Below, in pieces: positions 8,708-20,014 of a stretch of DNA of 64,000 nt. Below the pieces are notes generated by a model, which saw only the letters and a list, made by a program, of their open reading frames with translations, was not told the DNA's origin and searched no databases. Every line of letters begins with the position of its first letter. Positions within the stretch are counted from its first letter, which is position 1. The position numbers were made by a program, and so were the translations under genes. This DNA comes from Amoebidium appalachense (lineage: Eukaryota; Ichthyosporea). The stretch spans positions 4,588,001 through 4,652,000 of the forward strand of contig CAVNZM010000008.1 in assembly GCA_963693365.1 (NCBI GenBank), written 5' to 3'.

Positions 8708-11451
8708 TGCGCTATAATTTTGTAGTGATGTGTTTCTCAAGCCAATCAATACATCTAATAAACAGGTCGTAGTTACGCGTGTTTAGTATAAAATCAAGGA
8801 TGTTGTAATTTACAGGTAGGCTATCTTTCTGGGTGTCTGTTGTGAATGTGACGTGTGTGTGTTGCGGTATTATGTGGTCTATCAAACTACATTTGGCGAT
8901 ACATGACCGGTTAAACTGGTGTGTGTGTGTGTTGTTTGGGCATGCAAATGATGCCACCTTATACTTATTAGATCTCCACTGTATAGCACGTGTACAGTAA
9001 AAGCGTGGTAATTGATCAATAATACCATCAGCTAGAGAAAGACCAGTTCTACAGGAAGGTAATATGTATTTAGGTGTTATACACTTGCGAGTGCCATATT
9101 TGGCAATATGGTTGAGGCGGTCAGTATATATAAAACGAGACATAAGGCTTAGTTTTTCAAGGTGTATGCTTTCATCGGGTCTAGTGTCGTGTGGTATCTT
9201 TTTCCATTTGTTATATTGCGTGATTATCTTGTGATTGTGTACATGTTTAATAAGTAAGTGGCAGTCCAAAGTCACACACACACTATTGCGGGGTTTATTT
9301 GTATTTGTGCCCAGGGGAGAAGGGGAGAGAGAGGGGAGGAAAGAGGGGAGAGGTGAGGAGGGGACAGGTCGGATAGAGAAGAGAGGGTGGGAGGGCAAAT
9401 ACTTCTTTAAGCGGCTTATGTGCTTATTGAATTTCAGCGCGAGATAGGATACTCTAGCAGCTATTGGGACCAGACCATATATCGAGAGCGTTACAGGCCC
9501 AGGTTTACAACAGTTGTTAGATAGAAAGGAGGCAACTTCTGCTTCAAGGAAATTTGCCAAGGGTTTAAGCGCTCTAGTTCTCTCTTTCTTGATCCAAGCG
9601 GCGAGAAGGGGTAAACCATATTCACATGCCGGGAAGAGAAAAGTGCGAATAAATGTAAGTCTAATAGAAGGATGGAGGGGTGTGTCTTTAAAAATATTAG
9701 CCGAGAAGAAAGCTAACCGCTTACGAGCCAACTCTACCCTCTTTTCGACCATATGGGGAAACATAACACCAACAGAATCAACCGGAACACCAAGATATTT
9801 GTATTCTGGAACTATAGGTACAGGTTTAGATGATAATGTAAATGTGTGTAAATTGTTAGCTATATCAGGTACAAGAACACCACATTTGTCTATGTTAAGG
9901 ATCATAAGGTTTGCCTTGCACCACTCTGACACTACATCGAACAATCTTTGCAGGCGTCTAGGGGTACGGGCAAGGAGGGACAGATCATCAGCATAGAGAA
10001 GTGCAGGCGGAAAGTTATTAATAGGGTCATCGTTTTCGGCGTAAATCTTGACAGCCAAATCATCTATAAATAGGTTAAACAAAAAGGGGCTAAGCAATGA
10101 ACCCTGCAAGAGACCTCTAGTACGAGCAAAACCATATGAAAGATGCCCATTAACCACAGCTCTACCATAGGTTTGAGACAAGAGTGCTTCTAACAGAACA
10201 CCAATGCAGTGTGGTACACCCCGTGCAGCAAGCTTTTCCCATAGGAGACCAGGGGAGACAGAATCGTAAGCAGTTTTCCAATCAATAAAGCCAACATATT
10301 GTGCACCAACTTGCATAGAATCGTGCAGTGCCATTATTTGAACATAACATGAATTGTTTTTACGAAAAGCGGATTGGCATGGGTGTATGTGAAGAATAGA
10401 TTGAAACCTAGGGTGATGTGCAAATAACCTAAGTAAGCAAGCTTCAAAGAATCTACGAACAACCTGGGTTAGTGTAATGGGGCGAAAGGATGATATGGGG
10501 CCCTCAGAGTCCTTCTTAACTATGGGGATCACTAAGGTATCTAACCAAGATGACGGGACATGTCCACATTTAACACACCAAGAAAAGAGAGAGCTTAACA
10601 TGATAGTAAGATCAGGTTTAATAGCACGATCACTTTCCTTTTGTGGGTAGGAGGGAACAAGGATTTTAAGAAACCCAGCAGGGAGTCCATCAGGTCCACA
10701 AGACTTACTAGAGCTATAACTAGATATCACAGACCATATGGCATCGGGACTGAAAAAGGGGAGGATCGATTCTATGGGGATAGATGGGTCTACAGGCCAC
10801 ACAATAGGTTTCTGAGCGGGGGTCCTATCTTTAAACAGTTCCGAGAAATACTTATCAGAGTCTATGAGGGGGTCTCCAGTGGTATCACCAATAATACGAG
10901 CAGGGGGGCCAAATCGATTCATACTAGCAAGCCGGCGCAAGCTTTCCTTTTGAGACAGGGGTTCACCTAGTCTAGCGGGAGTGGTGTTTGGTAACAAGAG
11001 AGCATCGGGATATTCCTTCCTACCACCGCCAGCATAATCACCGAGATCTATCAAATCATCAACAATAAAGTTAGTGCATGTATCTAGTACGAGATGTGAA
11101 TCTGGCCTGGCTTGTGCAGATTCTAATAGGCGCATATATATAGGGTGTTTCGTAGCATAGCATACACATACATCAACTCTACCCCACTGTGACTTAAGCT
11201 GGGATAGACGGAGGCGAAAGGTGGGAGGGGGAGGGGGGAGCAGATCAAGGGAGATCTTAGGTAGGAAAAGGATAGGAGAGTGGTCAGATGACCTAGAGAG
11301 GTTAGGAGGGAGAGAGAGTTTTGACATGGTTGATGGCCAAAAGGCCACTCCCCAGTCGGTGTTGTGGGCATGGGATATTTGAGGGAACCGCAAAGTGTGA
11401 CTTTGGACATACCTTGCTAAAGGGATAGCACGCTCCGGGGGCTTAAAATTC
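8335..11451 (-). mobile_element. LINE-A copy 1, non-LTR retrotransposon, 5'-truncated
   Basis: The largest copy of a LINE family found four times here. In sense (minus) order: end of the AP-endonuclease domain, reverse transcriptase, C-terminal domain, stop at 8712, then a 3' UTR with a (CA)n tract, an A-rich run, GGGGAACCCC, about 150 bp of unique sequence and the shared terminus TGCCTCGAGTAAACAGC followed by GTAAACCCC. The A-run is internal, not terminal. The 5' end is cut within the endonuclease domain, where an inverted 3' fragment of the same family abuts at 11452. Confidence 0.85.
8629..8703. repeat. (TG)n in the LINE-A copy 1 3' UTR
   Basis: A 70-bp-plus TG run, with the T-run at 8535-8590; both recur in LINE-A copies 2 and 3, so they are part of the element and not local expansions. 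Confidence 0.9.
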
Positions 11452-11456
11452 ATCAC
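8712..11456 (-). CDS. LINE reverse transcriptase ORF (5'-truncated), 914 codons
   Basis: Begins in the last part of an APE-type endonuclease: SSDHSPILF near 11280 is its C-terminal SDH motif. Reverse-transcriptase motifs follow in order: GPDGLPAGF, SSFRPITL, FIDWKTAYDSV, GLLQGSLLSPFLFN, the catalytic YADD (9984-9995), then YKYLGVPVD. The C-terminal region has a loose Cys/His cluster (CPNNTHTHQFNRSC) in place of a clean zinc knuckle and ends WLEKHITTKL. No stop or frameshift interrupts the RT, so only 5' sequence is missing. The first ATG is likely just the first Met after the truncation, not the native start. Confidence 0.88.
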   Translation of the reverse strand: MMNFKPPERAIPLARYVQSHTLRFPQISHAHNTDWGVAFWPSTMSKLSLPPNLSRSSDHSPILFLPKISLDLLPPPPPTFRLRLSQLKSQWGRVDVCVCYATKHPIYMRLLESAQARPDSHLVLDTCTNFIVDDLIDLGDYAGGGRKEYPDALLLPNTTPARLGEPLSQKESLRRLASMNRFGPPARIIGDTTGDPLIDSDKYFSELFKDRTPAQKPIVWPVDPSIPIESILPFFSPDAIWSVISSYSSSKSCGPDGLPAGFLKILVPSYPQKESDRAIKPDLTIMLSSLFSWCVKCGHVPSSWLDTLVIPIVKKDSEGPISSFRPITLTQVVRRFFEACLLRLFAHHPRFQSILHIHPCQSAFRKNNSCYVQIMALHDSMQVGAQYVGFIDWKTAYDSVSPGLLWEKLAARGVPHCIGVLLEALLSQTYGRAVVNGHLSYGFARTRGLLQGSLLSPFLFNLFIDDLAVKIYAENDDPINNFPPALLYADDLSLLARTPRRLQRLFDVVSEWCKANLMILNIDKCGVLVPDIANNLHTFTLSSKPVPIVPEYKYLGVPVDSVGVMFPHMVEKRVELARKRLAFFSANIFKDTPLHPSIRLTFIRTFLFPACEYGLPLLAAWIKKERTRALKPLANFLEAEVASFLSNNCCKPGPVTLSIYGLVPIAARVSYLALKFNKHISRLKKYLPSHPLFSIRPVPSSPLPSFLPSLSPSPLGTNTNKPRNSVCVTLDCHLLIKHVHNHKIITQYNKWKKIPHDTRPDESIHLEKLSLMSRFIYTDRLNHIAKYGTRKCITPKYILPSCRTGLSLADGIIDQLPRFYCTRAIQWRSNKYKVASFACPNNTHTHQFNRSCIAKCSLIDHIIPQHTHVTFTTDTQKDSLPVNYNILDFILNTRNYDLFIRCIDWLEKHITTKL

Positions 11457-11762
11457 CCGACATCTATGTACGTCATCATGATATACCGCTGAGGGGATAT
11501 TCCGAGCAAAAACCCCCCATACCTGAGACCGATGCTAGCAGGCCTCTGCTTACCCATAATATGTAATAGGGGTGTCATACACTACGATGGCGCTCATTGT
11601 TGCCTAGCATGTACATGTGTCACTGGCTGCATTTGATTGGCTGTGCTGGAAAACGCAGTAGGCCGTCGAATGTGGCTGGGCCCGGCTCCGGCAGTGTCCA
11701 CGCAATATTAAGTGTGTAAACCCGGTCTCTCTTTGCCTCGAGTAAACAGCGTAAACCCCTTA
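11452..11762 (+). mobile_element. LINE-A 3'-end fragment, opposite orientation
   Basis: Matches the last 100 or so bases of LINE-A (ACCCGACATCTATGTACG..., ending in TGCCTCGAGTAAACAGC), but split by about 170 bp of other sequence (roughly 11530-11720) absent from the other copies. It abuts the 5' end of copy 1 head to head. Confidence 0.75.
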
Positions 11763-12300
11763 TTGATATGCTCATGAAAGAAGCAAGCCGGAGATATCAC
11801 AGATATCTCAGAGAAGAAAATACAAAAAACCCCTACTCACGGATACGGAGGAGATAACGACTCAAATAATCATATTGTGTTATGTTCCTCTTAGCTATAG
11901 GCAACACGTCGTACTGATCATTATCGCTTTTTGGGAGCTTTGGCAGGATACATTTCTCCTGCTGTACACATGGATACCACCCTAGTAGATCAGTCTGTAT
12001 GGTGCTCTGATATGTTGATATTGCCTGGGAAGTTGTGCAGTGGCGCTGTACATTCTTGTTTTCATCGCCGCGCTGGTGCCACTTTTGTGCTGAACCTTTT
12101 TAATCTCAAGCATGTTGATAGGTGTGAGTTTTTATGTCGCGTTTTACCTCTTTCCATACGGGTGTCTGCTACACTAGCTGGCAATGTGAACACTTTAGAC
12201 TTTTTGTTGAATTCTGTTGGTCGTCACATTGAGTATTTATATGATTTTCACACAGTGTTCAGGTATCTCAGTATGCACTTGTTACTGGATAACTCGTGAA
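11763..12300 (+). pseudogene. LINE-C 3' fragment (second LINE family)
   Basis: The plus-strand frame 11931-12299 ends with residues that align with the C-terminus of LINE-A: VNTLDFLLN matches its YNILDFILN, and NLKHVDRC matches its HQFNRSC cluster. I read it as the 3' remnant of a related but distinct LINE. The start codon of that frame is not meaningful. Confidence 0.5.
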
Positions 12301-12315
12301 GTTTTTATTGTCTTC

Positions 12316-13445
12316 TCAGTATGCCGTGCATACTTGCATATCTTTCCGTCGAATAAATCCAGTCAAAAGAAGAAAAAAATTTCTATGTAACGGAAGAATC
12401 TGAGATAAATAAATACATTTATCTGGATGTTTGCGAGAAAAAGGTTCCGCACAAAAGTGACACAAACATTTATGGAAACTAAGGTCACAACGCCAAAAAA
12501 AACATTTCCAAGCAATATCACACGAAGTGGTTAGAATGGCAAAATCGGCAAGTAGGGTAGGTTTACGAGAGGAAGGATGAATATAAGTAGCTAATTTACA
12601 TAACGATTGTAGAGAAAATAGACAAGTCTCTAATATAAAAAGAAGCACAGGCTCAAGAGTCCTACCATGATACTCTTTATCACAACGATGAAGCAAAGGA
12701 TAGTGAGTATGAAACCAAGTAACATACTGTTGATAAATAGGGGAAGAGAAAAATAAAGGAGACAAATATTTAAAAGGATATCTCTGAATGGGAGATAGAT
12801 TGGGTACAGGACATTTCGCACGAACATAAGAAATGGAACAGGGTCTAAAGAAGGAAAGAATTGCAACAAAGGATGATAAGACTGAGGAAGCTAACCAAAT
12901 GAAAACAAAAGCGAAGGCCTAAACTCATTCATACGCTGACTCGCCGGAGGGAGACCAAAAACACTCAGAAAAGGATCCGCCAGAGGATGCCTACGCAAGG
13001 TCCGAGAGATGAACTGGATGAATTCACGCTGAAAAGAATCGAATTCCCGAAGCGCCGCGCGCTGTTGCCGTGGAGGGGCACACAAGAGTAACGGGAGGCC
13101 ATATTCGAAACATGGACGAAGAAAAACCTTATAAAGAATGAGCAGATTAGCATGCGAAAATGCCTTGATCTCATCAATAGATCTAGATGTGTACGACCAC
13201 GCGCACGGGAAATGTGCAAAGTCACAAGAGTAACGGGAGGCCATATTCGAAATATGGACGAAGAAAAATTTTATAAAGAGTTAGCAGGTTAGCAGGATGG
13301 ACATTAGAAATACTTGCGAAAATGCCTTGATAGATGTGTAAACGACCACCGAAACATGGACGAAGAAAAACTATATAAAGAGTGAGCAGATTAGCAGGAT
13401 GGACATTTTGTAGAAATACTTGCGAAAATGCCTTGATCTCATCAA
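12316..13445 (-). pseudogene. LINE-B 3' remnant, frameshifted
   Basis: Three overlapping minus-strand frames (13244-12891, 12869-12630, 12765-12316) carry the post-RT part of another LINE: FLRPCFEYGLPLLL and REFDSFQREFIQF, then a CX2C...HX4C zinc-like cluster (CHFCAEPFSRKHPDKC). LINE-A has FLFPACEYGLPLLAAW at the homologous place. Frames change at least twice, so it is dead. The upstream part (13080-13445) holds a fragment repeated in tandem, each unit encoding HPANLLTLYKVFLRP. Confidence 0.7.
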
Positions 13446-13649
13446 GGGGGTTTACGCTGTTTACTCGAGGCAAAGAGAACCAGTTTCAGGTATGGGGGGG
13501 GGGGGGGGGGGGGTTTGCTCGGAATATCCCCTCAGCGGTATATCATGATCACGTACATAGATGTCGGGTGGTGACTATATATCAGGGTTTACTTTCTCTA
13601 CGAGACACCATAAAGACTACAAGGAGAAATCGATTAGTTGGGGTTCCCC

Positions 13650-13691
<42 letters not shown>

Positions 13692-13723
13692 GGGCTCCCC
13701 TTGGGACACTCGGTATCAGCTGG

Positions 13724-13776
<53 letters not shown>

Positions 13777-14453
13777 GTGTGTGTGTGTGCGCGTGCGCTA
13801 TAATTTTGTAGTGATGTGTTTCTCAAGCCAATCAATACATCTAATAAACAGGTCGTAGTTACGCGTGTTTAGTATAAAATCAAGGATGTTGTAATTTACA
13901 GGTAGGCTATCTTTCTGGGTGTCTGTTGTGAATGTGACGTGTGTGTGTTGCGGTATTATGTGGTCTATCAAACTACATTTGGCGATACATGACCGGTTAA
14001 ACTGGTGTGTGTGTGTGTTGTTTGGGCATGCAAATGATGCCACCTTATACTTATTAGATCTCCACTGTATAGCACGTGTACAGTAAAAGCGTGGTAATTG
14101 ATCAATAATACCATCAGCTAGAGAAAGACCAGTTCTACAGGAAGGTAATATGTATTTGGTGTTATACACTTGCGAGTGCCATATTTGGCAATATGGTTGA
14201 GGCGGTCAGTATATATAAAACGAGACATAAGGCTTAGTTTTTCAAGGTGTATGCTTTCATCGGGTCTAGTGTCGTGTGGTATCTTTTTCCATTTGTTATA
14301 TTGCGTGATTATCTTGTGATTGTGTACATGTTTAATAAGTAAGTGGCAGTCCAAAGTCACACACACACTATTGCGGGGTTTATTTGTATTTGTGCCCAGG
14401 GGAGAAGGGGAGAGAGAGGGGAGGAAAGAGGGGAGAGGTGAGGAGGGGATAGA
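13446..14453 (-). mobile_element. LINE-A copy 2, 5'-truncated
   Basis: Near-identical to 8335-9370: terminus GGGGTTTACGCTGTTTACTC, G-run, T-run, (TG)n and the last roughly 240 codons of the ORF. A one-base deletion near 14155 shifts the frame relative to copy 1. It is inserted inside the tandem LINE-B fragments, which resume at 14454. Confidence 0.85.
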
Positions 14454-14715
14454 TCTGAAAACGACCACGCGCACGCGCACGGGAAATGCGCGAAGTCACA
14501 AGAGTAACGGGAGGCCATATTCGAAACATGGACGAAGAAAAACTTTATAAAGAGTGAGCAGATTAGCAGGATGGACATTAGAAATACTTGCGAAAATGCC
14601 TTGATGGATGTGTAAACGACCACCGAAACATGGACGAAGAAAAACTATATAAAGAGTGAGCAGATTAGCAGGATGGACATTAGAAATACTTGCGAAAATG
14701 CCTCGATTACATTGA
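14454..14715 (-). repeat. LINE-B tandem fragments, continued
   Basis: Two more units of the fragment found at 13080-13445 (CCATATTCGAAACATGGACG ... AATACTTGCGAAAATGCC). Their position shows that LINE-A copy 2 split a pre-existing tandem array. Confidence 0.75.
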
Positions 14716-15017
14716 GGAATTCCGGAGGTTTTAGGGGATCCATCGGAATGCCCATCGCGTGCCATGGCCCGAGTCTCGAGACCTGCATCACTATGCAAAA
14801 CTTCGCCGAGGCTCAAAAGTGATATAAAAGCCACTTTATACTGCAATTAAGGAGTTGCATTAAAAAAAGTATTTTCTTGATTTGTTAAAAAGTTGACAAT
14901 GGCCGTGCTCTCCTGCGGCATTTGCATTAGCATCATTTATTTGGGATGATGAGCTGAAATGAAACCAAGCATCAAGCTGCGCTGGCGCACTCACGAATAA
15001 TCCGGTTGCTGATTGGC
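14716..15017. other. Unassigned spacer
   Basis: About 300 bp with no supportable gene. Unique-looking sequence with one inverted CCAAT (ATTGG near 15006) just before LINE-A copy 3. Confidence 0.5.
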
Positions 15018-15232
15018 TCATGTATCGCCAAATGTAGTTTGATAGACCACATAATACCGCAACACACACACGTCACATTCACAACAGACACCCAGAAAGA
15101 TAGCCTACCTGTAAATTACAACATCCTTGATTTTATACTAAACACGCGTAACTACGACCTGTTTATTAGATGTATTGATTGGCTTGAGAAACACATCACT
15201 ACAAAATTATAGCGCACGCGCACACACACACA

Positions 15233-15291
<59 letters not shown>

Positions 15292-15557
15292 CCAGCTGAT
15301 ACCGAGTGTCCCGAGGGGAGCCCCTTTAAAAAAAAAACAAAAAAAAAAAAACAAAAAAAAAACGGGGAACCCCAACTAATTGATTTCTCCTTGTAGTCTT
15401 TATGGTGTCTCGTAGAGAAAGTAAACCCTGATATATAGTCACCACCCGACATCTATGTACGTGATCATGATATACCGCTGAGGGGATATTCCGAGCAAAC
15501 CCCCCCCCCCATACCTGAGACTGGTTCTCTTTGCCTCGAGTAAACAGCGTAAACCCC
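15018..15557 (+). mobile_element. LINE-A copy 3, short 5'-truncated insert, plus strand
   Basis: Last 60 or so codons of the LINE-A ORF (ending at 15210) plus the whole 3' UTR: (CA)n, A-rich run broken by Cs, GGGGAACCCC and the terminus at 15557. It is inverted relative to copies 1 and 2, giving about 540-bp arms with 13446-13990. Confidence 0.85.
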
Positions 15558-16553
15558 CAAACGGTATCACCGACTTCTGGGCCTGTAGGGCACCCGGCAG
15601 CCAGTGAGTCAGTGACTGGGTTCAAGACGCGGCTTAGACGCCCAACAGTTTCAACATTTTGATATCTGTTGATTTAAGAAAGTCGAATTATAATGTACAG
15701 TTTTGATTAGTTTCAAATACACTGCTTTTGTTGGGAGGTTTTCAAAAAGCACGCCTATAATGTTGCTGCATATAATGCCGCAACATCGATTTTGTCGGGG
15801 CGACGCCCGAGGTCCCCATTGCATCGGAATGCATCTCGAACTTCGGCCTCGTCTGATTGGGTAAGCCTCTTTATCCCAGAAATCATCTCATTTCGTTAAG
15901 AGGTGCACTGTCAAAAGCATTCGAAAATGAAATATTTACAGTGAATTTGTTGTGGCTGGACATAATGGCGCTCTATTTTTTAGTTATTTGCTGCCAATAA
16001 GTATAAGCGGAATTTAAATAGACACTGTGACAGATCGTGATCACTTGTTGTGGGTTGAAGTTCCGCCTTTCGGACTCGGTATTACACCAATATCCAATCA
16101 CAATTCGCGACATAAAGCCCATCTGCCCATATTTGGAATTATATCACCAATCAAAATTGAGACTCGCACAATCGACAGATGATACAGATTATCTGAACCA
16201 TCTGACGGTACTTGCATGTGTCAGTCTTAGTCGTGTGTGGGTTTGGTCACAACGTTTGAACTCAATACTATTAACATTCACTTTCCATGATAGCCCCACC
16301 AACTATAGCACGGCAGTAGAGAGATGCAAGAAGATTAGGTCATACCGAAACCTAAGTAGCGCCTTTTCAAAACCACACCACCACCACACAACCTGCACTT
16401 TCCAAATCCATTTGCACTGTCAGCTCGGTACACCATCCACCTTTTCCATCAATAGCATTTCACTTATTTTATTTATATTATATCAAAACACACCTACGTA
16501 TAGCACGGCTAGCAACAGTAGTGTCGGCCCTTTGTCGGCCTTAGTTTTTCACC
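15558..16553. promoter_or_regulatory. Upstream region of the 16554 gene
   Basis: No gene seen. Two CCAAT boxes (16094-16098 and 16147-16151, both followed by CA) lie about 400-460 bp before the ATG, a spacing also seen near other gene starts here. The transcription start is probably between them and 16553, but no clear TATA box was found. Confidence 0.4.
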
Positions 16554-18579
16554 ATGAGTGCCACATATCTCTTCGGAAGCACAGACATGGAGCGGTACGG
16601 TAGCGAGCGGCTATACAACCGCAGCTCAGCCCTCTCTGACCAAGATGACATTAGCTTGGACCAAGGCCTATCCCGTCGCAGTTCAATTTCCTCCGCACGT
16701 ACGCAGATGCGTCGGCAACACTCGGAAACATCCGTCGGGAAAACCGCAGACAAATCCCCAAACTCAATTTTGCAGGAGCGTGTTGCCTCGTTCAAGCGTC
16801 TCTTGTCGAAGGAGAGCACAACCACAACCTCTAGTGAGCAGGGGGCGCCCCTTCTTTCGTCTTCACGCACACACAGTGTTGCAGACACACGTGACGAGGA
16901 GGTAGATTCTTTCAACACAGCAAAATCAACCTCGAGTAGCCCCATGTTCTCCGCACGGTCGACGAGTTCGAAGGGGCGGTCCCGCAGTTTGTGGTCGATT
17001 CATTCTCCTCCCAGCAGCCACAGTGAGGAGATGGTACTAGCACTAACCTCATCCCCCCCCCCCCCCCCTCTGGCCCCCCCTCCCCTACCCTCTTCCCTTC
17101 TCCGCCCTCCCCACCTCCCCCTCCCCCTCCCCCTCCCCCCCCCCCCCCCTCCCCCCCCCTATCCTTCTCGTTCCGTGGCTCCTTGCACCACATGTACATG
17201 ATCAAACACACACACTCTACTTTCTCTTCCGGGCATGTCATGATAATGCTATAGTGGTGTCCGACACAAACACACCCATGCCTCACAAATACATCACAAA
17301 AAAGAAAACACACATGCCTAGTCATATGCGCACGAGTACACACACACAGTCACCTATAGAAGTATGGATCTGGGCACGGACATGTACAGTGCAAAAGGCA
17401 CGCGCAAATCACAATGCACGGTGTGGTACATGGCAGACCTATTACATGCACACTGCCGGTTAGGTCAAACCGTGAACTCATGCTTGCCTGCTTGAAAATT
17501 AAACACATGCAGTCATCCGACCCATAACCGACGTGCATACAAGTATCTACCACCAATATAGGAGTTGTACACGCAGCACCAAATGTGCACTCAAACACAA
17601 ATATACAAGGAAGGTGCAAGGCATCGTGTGAACCCTCCCCCCTCCCCCCCCCCCCCCCCCCCCCCCCCCTTAATTAACACCGTAGATGCCACAGGCGCAG
17701 ACCAACTAATCTATTTTTCTCTGCAGAAAATGAACGGAGCAGCACTGTCGACCTCATCAATTGCCAGCATCGGCCGATCCGACGAGAGTGGGGTGGACGA
17801 AACCTCCTCCCCGCAGAGCGTGCGAGACCGCGCCAGGTCCTTCACCGACATGATTCAACATCAGAAGGAGCCCGAGCCTCAGTTAAAGAAACTCGAGCGA
17901 AAGCACACGTTTGAGTTCCAGTCCCAAGGGTTCACGTTTGAGCGGTTCATTGCCACATTCTTCCTAATTAATACTGAGAAGAAGCTGGGTAACGACGTGT
18001 ACGTGCACGGGTCCTTTAACGTCAACCCGGAAACCGGCGAATGGGGCCCGCCCGAACGGATGATTCCCGCGTCGCAGTTTCCCGAGGGCTGGTTTTGCGC
18101 AAAGGCCAGGTGCGAACAGGATTTCGAATTTTTCATCGCAAATGCACCCGATCTGAAGGAACGGCCTGATGCAATTGTGATCCGTGATCCAGCCACCGGT
18201 TCGAACTTTAAGGTTACCGACCGAACACGTGTAGTTACCATTCCGAGGTTTGTGCCTCCCCTCTCCCCCCTCTCCCCCTCCCCCCCGGCCCCTCCCTCTC
18301 CTCTCCCCTCCCTCCCACCTCCCCCTGGTTCCATTGGGTTCTCTCTTCAACCCCGGCTCCGAATCCCCCCCCCCCCCTCCCCCTCCCCCTCCCCTCCCCC
18401 TCCCCCTGCATCGCCCCCTCCCTCCCCCCTCTCCCCCCCCCCTACTCCCTATTCCGAACCAGAAAAGGCACCTAAACACACACTCTCTCTGTAGAAGACG
18501 GTGTGGCTATGTCAATGAAATAGACAGGGTTCTGAATGGAAAATACATTAGGCTAACGCTTTAACCCCCCCCCCCCCCC

Positions 18580-18668
<89 letters not shown>

Positions 18669-20014
18669 CAGCATCACGGAAACCAGCAAGGGTAATTTCG
18701 GTGGTACGGTCCACAACACCAACTCGTTCCGTGCTGTGCAGGAGATTGCTTGGGATCAGGTAAAGGAAAGAAACAAGGACATGGAACGGAAATTGGCAAT
18801 GGAAAAGGAAGAGGAAGAACAGAAAAAGAGGGAGGAAGAAGAAAGAATCGAGAAGGAGAGAGCAGAGAGGGAAGCAGAGGAAGAGAGAGAGCGGGAGAGG
18901 GTGAAGAGAGAGGAAGAGGAACGATTGAGGTTGGAGCAAGAGGAAAAGGAAAGGAGGGAGGAAGAGCAAAGACAGAAAGAGGAAGAAGAGAGGAAACAGA
19001 GAGAAGAACAGGAAAGAAGAGAGAGGGAGGAGATGGAGGAAAGGAGAAAGAAGGAGGAAGAAGAGGAGAGAAAACGGAGGGAGCAAGAGGAGGAGGAGGC
19101 TATTCGTCGGGTGTTGGTTTGCGACACTGCCGCTATTATGGGTGAATTGACGGATAAACCATCGGAAATGGAGGAACCTGAACCCGCCGCACAAACAAAC
19201 CCCCCCCGAACCACCACAGACGACCCCCGACAACCGCCCGTGGGTGTTTTTGGATGCCGGCCGAGTGTATGCGATGCCAGTCGAAAAACTGGCGCAGTGT
19301 CCCCCGATACCCCCCGAAATTTTCTCGAGCCCCATCGGTGGTTCTGGTTCAAGCGTCAGGGTCACGTATACGCCGGAGGGTATTGTTGTGGAGCACTTGG
19401 GTCCCGTCGACGTCACCACATATTGCAAGATGAAAAACATGGTAATTACGCCAGGGGTGCGGACCCCCGCTCCTCCGGTTCCTTCTGTCGTTCGTCCCGG
19501 TAGCCCACAGGTGATTAGGGGGACCGATTCGACCCCCCCGGCGGCGGCGGCAGGCGAGGGCACCATTGTGCCCAGACGGAGACCAAGTTTCTTCGAGAAA
19601 TTTAAGGGGTCGTTTAAAGCGGGATCGGTGAACGGGTTGGAGGGGGTTAAGAAACCGGTCGTGGTGGTTATCGCACAGGACGGAACACGGACGGAGACGA
19701 GTTTGGAGGAGGAGGGAGGGAAGAAGAAGAAGAAGGGAGGGCTGAGGAAGTTTTTCCTCAAGCTGTGGAAGATTATGACGTTCACGGACACGGAGAAGGC
19801 CAAGAAGTCCAAGGGGGAGAAGGCGCCGACGCTCCGCGATTTCCAAGTCCAGCAATCGCAATCGCCATCGCAATCGCAGAAATCGGCAACCGCGTCCAAA
19901 CCAGCGCCGCAGCCACGTACGGTCGTGTATGTTAAGCACAAGAAAGCGGCCATGGTGAAGCTGCCCAATACGGTACCCGTCATGTACGCATATCGAGGGG
20001 GGCGAGACCGATGA
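16554..20014 (+). CDS. Unrecognised three-exon coiled-coil protein, frame broken in a C8 run
   Basis: Exons 16554-17033, 17727-18247 and 18672-20014; phases match (0 then 2), with acceptors TTTTCTCTGCAG and ACACACAACAG. The first donor (ATG|GTACTA) is the weakest call. About 780 residues. The N-terminal third is Ser-rich and disordered (SRRSSISSARTQMRRQHSET). Exon 2 has a compact segment of about 100 residues, possibly a beta-sandwich (GNDVYVHGSFNVNPETGEWG ... FEFFIANAPD). Exon 3 opens with a charged coiled coil of about 110 residues (EEEERIEKERAEREAEEE type), then a second conserved-looking segment (VFLDAGRVYAMPVEKLAQC, VRVTYTPEGIVVEHLGPVDV) and a Lys-rich tail (FFEKFKGSFKAG, GGKKKKKGGLRKFF). 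The sensible frame shifts by +1 at eight Cs (19200-19207). I recognise no family and assign no function. Confidence 0.7.

Noticed and set aside
8335-11762. LINE-A as a DNA transposon with terminal inverted repeats
   Set aside because: The inverted 'end' at 11452 is a 3' fragment of another copy; copies 2 and 3 are 5'-truncated and share only the 3' end, as expected of a LINE.
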